This document shows positions 58,505 to 64,000 of a stretch of DNA of 64,000 nt, one piece after another (the first letter of the stretch is position 1; each line of letters begins with the position of its first letter). This stretch comes from Guadua angustifolia (taxonomy: Eukaryota > Streptophyta > Magnoliopsida > Poales > Poaceae). The stretch lies in NCBI GenBank assembly GCA_036346375.1, contig CM070504.1:8429890-8493889 (forward strand), in the 5' to 3' direction. Position numbers and translations under genes: made by a program. The notes under the pieces were generated by a model, which was not told the origin of the DNA, did not search any database, and saw only the letters and a list, made by a program, of their open reading frames with translations.

Positions 58505-60377
58505 TATATAATAACTTGTTATTCCGAGCTTCTTGGTTACCACTCTGTACAATCTCTGTATCCTCTATGGAAGAGTTACCTTCTTGATCTGTGCATTTTC
58601 TTTCTAGTTAAGTTGGCATATGTGTTCTATTCTATTCTTTCTTCTCTTAGGGAAGGGTAATTATGTATATGTATCTTGTTCTGTATAACAAAAAAAAAAA
58701 AGAAGCTGTTTTTATATGTATGTCTATTTAAGTTCTACAGCTGGGTTTAGTCGCTTACCTCCATGTGTACTGTAATCATTTTTGTAAAATTTTGGCTGGT
58801 CCTTGCATTGAAATTGAAAATGTTATAGGCATTGAGAAATAAGGTTGTCAGGTTGTTAATGTTCTAGACATGCTGGTGTACTCTTGTAAAACCCCGTGCA
58901 TTTTTTCAGATAGGCTTGTCCAGGTTGGCAAAATTTGGTAGCATCACGTCTGATCTGTTTTAATTTGAGTTTGGGCTAGCAGCTGTGGTATTAAGAAAAA
59001 ATTTGCTCAGAGGGTGCTGAAAGTTAACTGCCAACAAACTAAAAATGACTACTCATTTAAAATCATATGGCTGACAGGAAAGTAATTTGCACAATTCAAC
59101 TTGTGGTTAGGGTTCACAATATCATCGATTATCGCTCGAAAATCGCAATCGCCATTTTCGATCTTATCGATCTGGTTAAATTCAAAAAATACAGAAAATT
59201 TGGAACAATTTATCCAAAGTTCCCTAAAATTAGTATTAATAGCTTTTTGATATTTGACATGAAAGTTTTTGGAAAAACCAAATTTGTGAGAGGTTTTTGA
59301 GCTAAACCAAATATAGATAATATAAAAGGGAGAAAAAGAAAAACCTTCATATGGATATGTATACATTCTAATTGTACATTTCAGCTGCAATAATATAATT
59401 TTTGGTTCATGGTATTGATCGGGATGTTTTTATGGCATCGGAATTATGTCTTTGTTTCTAGTAAATGAACAAGGATAAAATAGTTGGGCTATTTTTAAAT
59501 ATAAATGTGGTACCAGATGTGATGAAAGAATCGGTTGTTATTAATACTATAAAGTGGTCGTTAATATTCAACAATATCAAGCAGTGCAACGACCAAAAAG
59601 TGGCTATTAATACTAGAAAATTGGTTGCTTCTTCATAATTAATGATAGCATACTATTCCATTGTTAAAAAGAAATGTACGTGGTCTAGTAGTATTAACTG
59701 TAGAGCTTTTAACGACGGCTGATGATCATAATTCTGTAGTTGTTAGTGACTTTTAATGACAACATCTCGTGTTGTTAATAATTGTTTCCTAGTAATGCTA
59801 ATTATTCATCGAATATCCTTAATTGTCCTACAAATACCTTAATCTTTTATCATGTCATCACAAAATAGAGTTTTAGTATAAGAGGTCATTGTTTTGACTT
59901 CTCACATCACTTTTACTTGAATATCCAGTATTTTCTACAAATGTTTTTGTATTTTTTTCTTTTTCTAATTTCCACTGAGTGTGTTGATTTTTGATGTAAA
60001 CTGATCAAAAATCGATAAAACCAGTCAATTTTTGATTTATTTCGTTGCTGTTTGACTATCGAGCTCAAAATATTTGACTTTGAATTTCGTTGGGAGGGAT
60101 TTCTAACGCCGGTGCGGTAATGGAAACTGTGCTGTCAAGCGTGATGTTGACAGATTGCAGGTAGTAATAAGCTGCATGCCATCAGGCCGCCGTGGGCAGT
60201 TGCTTTCAAGAAGAGTGTGCCTATGCGGCTAACAATAACAATGGTGCTATAGACGGACGTCCTAGCATAGCATGCAGCGTGCTCTAGCGAACTATCCCAG
60301 ACTACGAAACAGCGCCAATATGGACTAGAAGTCTAAAACAACATTGCAAACGGTATGCACAGGACGGCATCACATTA
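58505..60377. other. Downstream region of the macro-domain gene, transposon debris
   Basis: The first 250 bp probably contain the 3' UTR. The segment 59100-59340 resembles 49912-50110. The stretch 59500-59800 has repeated GGTCGTTAATA-type motifs in both orientations, suggesting a subterminal region of a DNA transposon. No gene is seen. Confidence 0.35.
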
Positions 60378-60394
60378 CACTACAAGAAAACGAC

Positions 60395-60645
60395 AATTTT
60401 TCGTCAGCCTACAATATTTTCGTCGGCTCTCCATAGGCCGATGATAAAAATAACAATTTTTCATCGGCCCAAGCAAAACCAACGAAAATACATTTATTTT
60501 CGTCGGCCCAAGCCAACAGCCGACGAAAATAGTCCTACCAGGGCGGCATTTGAATTTCAAATTATTTTCGTTGGCTTTAGTAGCCGACGAAAAAACCTCG
60601 GCCCACTCGTATAATGCCATGTGGTATAAATAAATATTTTCGTTG
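60395..60645. repeat. CACTA subterminal repeats
   Basis: At least seven copies of TTTTCGT(C/T)GGC or its complement GCCGACGAAAA. In En/Spm such arrays bind the regulatory TnpA protein; here that is inferred by analogy. Confidence 0.75.
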
Positions 60646-61504
60646 GCCAGCACAAGAATCGAGCCGCCGCCTGGCCTACTGTTGCTACCGAGCCTCCGCC
60701 TCCTCCCCCCCGCGGTCACCTCCAAGCCGTGCCGGTCACCGCTTGCCGCCCTCCAGCGTTGTCGTGCCGCCGCCCTCCTCACGGCGCCGTCACCTCCATT
60801 GTACGTGTATACTCATTTCTAGTGAATTCTTATATGCAATAGGACTCAAAAGTGTGTAGTATGCAGGTTATGTTTGATATGAGATGAAAACATCAATGCA
60901 TCTTTTAGTTTTCTATAATAAGGATATCGTTATAGTTTTGTTGATGACATGTATATCTCTGTATACTCAATATGAGTCAAAACCATTAGTCTGATACTTG
61001 TTTGTGATGTGCATCACCAAGGGGGGACTGTACTGTAGCATGCTGTAGTAGATAAGACTTAGTTTGTTAGTCCCAGCCTTAGAGATAAACAAGAGCTGGT
61101 TTGTAATTTTAGGGATATGTTGGTTTATTAGAGATTAGTGTTTGGTTATATTCTGTATCATCTCTATATTGAATTGTTAGGGCTATTGTTTATATAAGAG
61201 AGGTGGTGTGTAATTCGGGTCATAACATTGTTTCTCTAGAAATTTATCCCCTAAGGATCATAACATTGTTTTTTTTATGTATATGCTTTGTGACCATGTG
61301 GTCCTTTAAAACATATTCATATTTTGGATGCATTTCGTAAGATAATGGGCTTTATGAGTTATATAATATTGTTTGATTAGCTGTTAAGTAGAATCGATTT
61401 GGTCAGCCAAACCTAGGCGTCACCCGTTCGGGAACGGCGCATCTCACATTTACTTGTGAGGTGTGGCGTTCCGTAATTGTCCAGTTTAATTTGGACAACC
61501 TAGG

Positions 61505-61694
61505 AATGGACTCTAGAGCATATGTAGGATTTATGACGAGCCCAACGGTCCGAACGGAATCTCGGCAGCATAATCCAGTTGTTCTCCGATGTACCAAGAC
61601 TAGGCGTGCATTCAGAGAACAGCGGGATTATGCTGTCGAAATTCCGTTCGGACCGTAAGGCTCGTCATAAATCCTTGCTCTGGCGTCCATTCTT
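61505..61694. repeat. Inverted repeat of about 80 bp upstream of the transposase
   Basis: The left arm (GAATGGACTC to CATAATCCAG) and right arm (GGATTATGCTG to GCGTCCATTC) are reverse complements over most of their length. The core is TTTATGACGAGC with GGTCCGAACGGAAT. The loop is about 25 bp. It lies about 95 bp before the transposase start codon, so it would be in the 5' leader. Confidence 0.8.
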
Positions 61695-61787
61695 GGGTGG
61701 GTTTAGGACTTATCTTTTCCAATAGAGCTCTTGTTAGCAACCATAGCACACTGTGATTGATCTTGTTACTCGTTTTTAGCGTCCATA

Positions 61788-64000
61788 ATGGGTGATGATA
61801 GAAGATGGATGTACGATGGTTGAAGTAAGACTAGGGCACATTCAAGAGAATGGGGGGTCAAGACACAGACGTTCATGGATAATGCGTTCGCAGGGGCCGC
61901 ATGTGGTGTTGTAAAATGCCCCTGTAACAAGTGTCGAAACTTTGCTCGGCATGTTAAGTCGGATGTAGAACGTCATCTGTGCAAGTTTGGTTTTATGCCG
62001 GACTATATGATATGGTACGAGCATGGTGAGGCACAACCCATTGAGACGGACCATGAGGATGAAGATAGGATGGATGAGATGATGAATGATATTGGTAGGG
62101 ATTTTGAGGTTAATTCGGAAGAAGAGCCTGGGCCGGAGGTTCAAAGGTTCTATAGCCTCCTTTCGACCTCGGAAGAGCAATTGCATGATTCCACCAATGT
62201 GACCGTCCTAGCGGCCGTGATGTGACTCATGTCAATAAAGTCGAAATATAACTTTTCAAACAATTGCTACAACGATCTAGTCCAATTGATCAGTGATATT
62301 CTTCCGCCGAACCATAAGATGCCGAAGGACATGTACCAGTCGAAGAAGCTGTTATCTGGACTTGGGATGAAGTATGAGAAGATTGATGTTTGCGAAGATA
62401 ATTGCATGTTGTTCTGGAAGGAATATGCCAACGAACCTCGATGTCTATTCTACCAAAAATCTAGATATGTCGAGGTGTTAAATGATGAGGGGATAACGGT
62501 GACGACAAATGTCGCGGTGAAACAACTTCGCTACATGCCAATCACACCTAAGCTTAAACGGTTATACTTATCTAAAAAAACAGCTAGGCATATGAGGTGG
62601 CATAAAGAAAGTGTCCGTAGTAGTGATGGAGTGATGGTGCATCCGTCAGATGCCGAGGCATGGAAGGCATTGGACCACTTCGACCCTGATTTTGTAAGGG
62701 ACCCTAGGAATGTTCGCTTAGGGTTGGCGACAGATGGGTTCACACCTTTCAGCACAAGTGCCACCCCATACTCTTGTTGGCCGGTTTTTATTATGCCGTA
62801 CAACCTACCACCTGCGTTATGCATGAAAGATGAGTACGTGTTTCTAGCCCTTGTCATACCAGGTCCTGATCATCCTGGGAAGCATCTTAATATGTTCATG
62901 CAACCGTTAATTGAAGAGTTGAAAGAGTTGTGGATAGGGGTACAAGCATATGACAGTTATGGTAAAGTAAACTTTACCTTGCGTGTTGCATACTTGTGGT
63001 CGGTCCACGATTTACCAGCATATGGCATATGGGCTGGATGGAGTGTTCATGGTCGACTTTGTTTTCCCATATGTATGGCTGACTCAGATGCATTCCAGGT
63101 ACTACATGGTGGAAAGTTTTGTTTCTTTGATTGCCATTGACGGTTTTTGCCGCATAATCACCCTTTTAAGAGACTTAGTACTGCATTCCAGAAGGACACC
63201 ACTATTACAAAGGGCCCGCCAAAACGTCTGACTGGTGCTGAGATAGCTACCTGGCACAGTCAACTCGTACCAACAGATGGCGATTTCGAAGGTTTCAAAG
63301 ATGAGCATAACTGGACTCATATTTGTGCAATATGGAGTCTCCTTTATACGAAAGCATTGATTCTTATGCACAATGTAGATGTCATGCACCAAGAGCGTAA
63401 TGTCGCAGAAAGCATCATAAGCATGTGCTTTGATGTGAAAGGCAAAACAAAAGACAATGTTAAGGCACGAAGAGACTTGGCCGAGATTTGCGATCGGCCA
63501 TGGCTTGAGATCGTACAAGATTAAGGAGGACGAATAGCCATGCCACGAGCTCCATATTGTCTTAAACCTCAAGAGCAGAAAGAAGTGCTCCGGTAGATGA
63601 AAACTATCAAATTTCCAGATGGTTATGCAGCTAACCTTAGGCGTGCGGTGAATGTCAGCACCGGGAAGCTAAATGGTCTTAAGAGCCATGATTACCACAT
63701 CATCATGGAAAGACTTCTCCCTATAATGTTTCGTGGCTACTTCAAGGATGAATTGTGGAGAATGTTAGCAGAGCTTAGTTTTTCTCTGACGGTTATGTGC
63801 TAAAGAAATCACGAAGAAGATGATGCAAAAGTTAAAGAAAGAAATACCATTGCTTGTATGCAAGATGGAACAGGTATTTCTACCTGGATTTATGAACGTC
63901 ATGCAATATCTCTTGGTACATTTGCCTTACGAAGCGGAGGTTGGTGGACTTGTACAGTACAGGTGGATGTATGGGACAGAAAGAGCCTTGAAAAAGATAA
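61788..64000 (+). pseudogene. TNP2-type CACTA transposase, decayed
   Basis: The ATG at 61788 (MGDDRRWMYDG) opens a transposase-associated domain with CPCNKCRNFARHV and HLCKFGFMPDYMIWYEHGE. The TNP2 domain follows, with PKDMYQSKKLLSGLGM, KQLRYMPITPKLKRL and HMRWHKESV, then LATDGFTPFS, AYLWSVHDLPAYGI and ANLRRAVN. In-frame stops are at 61821 (TGA), 62223 (TGA), 63138 (TGA), 63522 (TAA) and 63594 (TAG). A frameshift lies near 63785, after which the frame with HLPYEAEVGG continues to the window end. No domain is lost in the part visible, so this is a full-length but dead copy, at least five lesions in 2.2 kb. Confidence 0.85.

Larger units (their letters stand above)
60378..64000 (+). mobile_element. 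CACTA (En/Spm) transposon, 5' part, continues past the window
   Basis: Begins with the CACTACAAGAAAA terminus typical of the superfamily. Subterminal ATTTTCGTCGGC motifs occur in both orientations between 60390 and 60640. TTA at 60375-60377 could be half of the 3-bp target duplication. A long inverted repeat at 61507-61694 precedes a TNP2-type transposase. The 3' end is outside the window. Confidence 0.9.

Overview
The window is nuclear DNA from a grass (Poaceae). Support comes from GT-AG introns, a GC-rich first coding exon in each intact gene, and transposon families typical of grass genomes (a gypsy family with dual RNase H and an antisense gene, Copia solo LTRs, Tourist-like MITEs, Helitron 3' ends and a CACTA element). 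I cannot name the species from sequence alone. There is no bacterial, organellar, tRNA, rRNA or CRISPR content that I can support.

Layout. Positions 1-18,000 are a graveyard of gene fragments and mobile elements. They hold a Rab GTPase exon, the last exon of a PP2A B' subunit, an OTU-protease relic with its introns and an acetyltransferase N-terminal fragment. They also hold an ABCC (MRP) transporter pseudogene split by an LTR. Among these lie two Helitron-like 3' ends, a Copia solo LTR (3794-4504), a foldback element (5262-5645) and a complete but coding-deficient gypsy element (6007-12655).

Positions 20,072-30,590 carry an apparently intact gene on the minus strand: an ELF6-type JmjN/JmjC histone demethylase with four C-terminal C2H2 zinc fingers, the JMJ701/SE14 type of rice. 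I resolve seven coding exons, which sum to a 1,585-residue frame. A Mutator-like element sits in its last intron. About 390 bp upstream of its start codon begins a nested transposon block, about 17.6 kb long, from 30,978 to 48,627. The block holds a rearranged inverted LTR pair and a 15.7-kb gypsy element of the Tat type (32,893-48,627, minus strand). That element is itself interrupted by a 3.35-kb solo LTR (38,514-41,864).

Positions 53,401-58,504 carry a second intact gene on the plus strand: a macro-domain plus Sec14-like protein (GDAP2-like). Fourteen exons sum to 581 residues. From 60,378 to the window end is the 5' part of a CACTA (En/Spm) element with a decayed TNP2 transposase.

The most interesting signal is the gypsy pair. 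The element at 6007-12655 looks like an internal-deletion derivative of the family of the 32,893-48,627 element. Both carry a spliced antisense gene in the 3' internal region, whose first exon is 170 nt in both. The host genes look unrelated to each other: the demethylase acts on chromatin in the nucleus, and the macro/Sec14 protein is probably cytosolic or membrane-associated.
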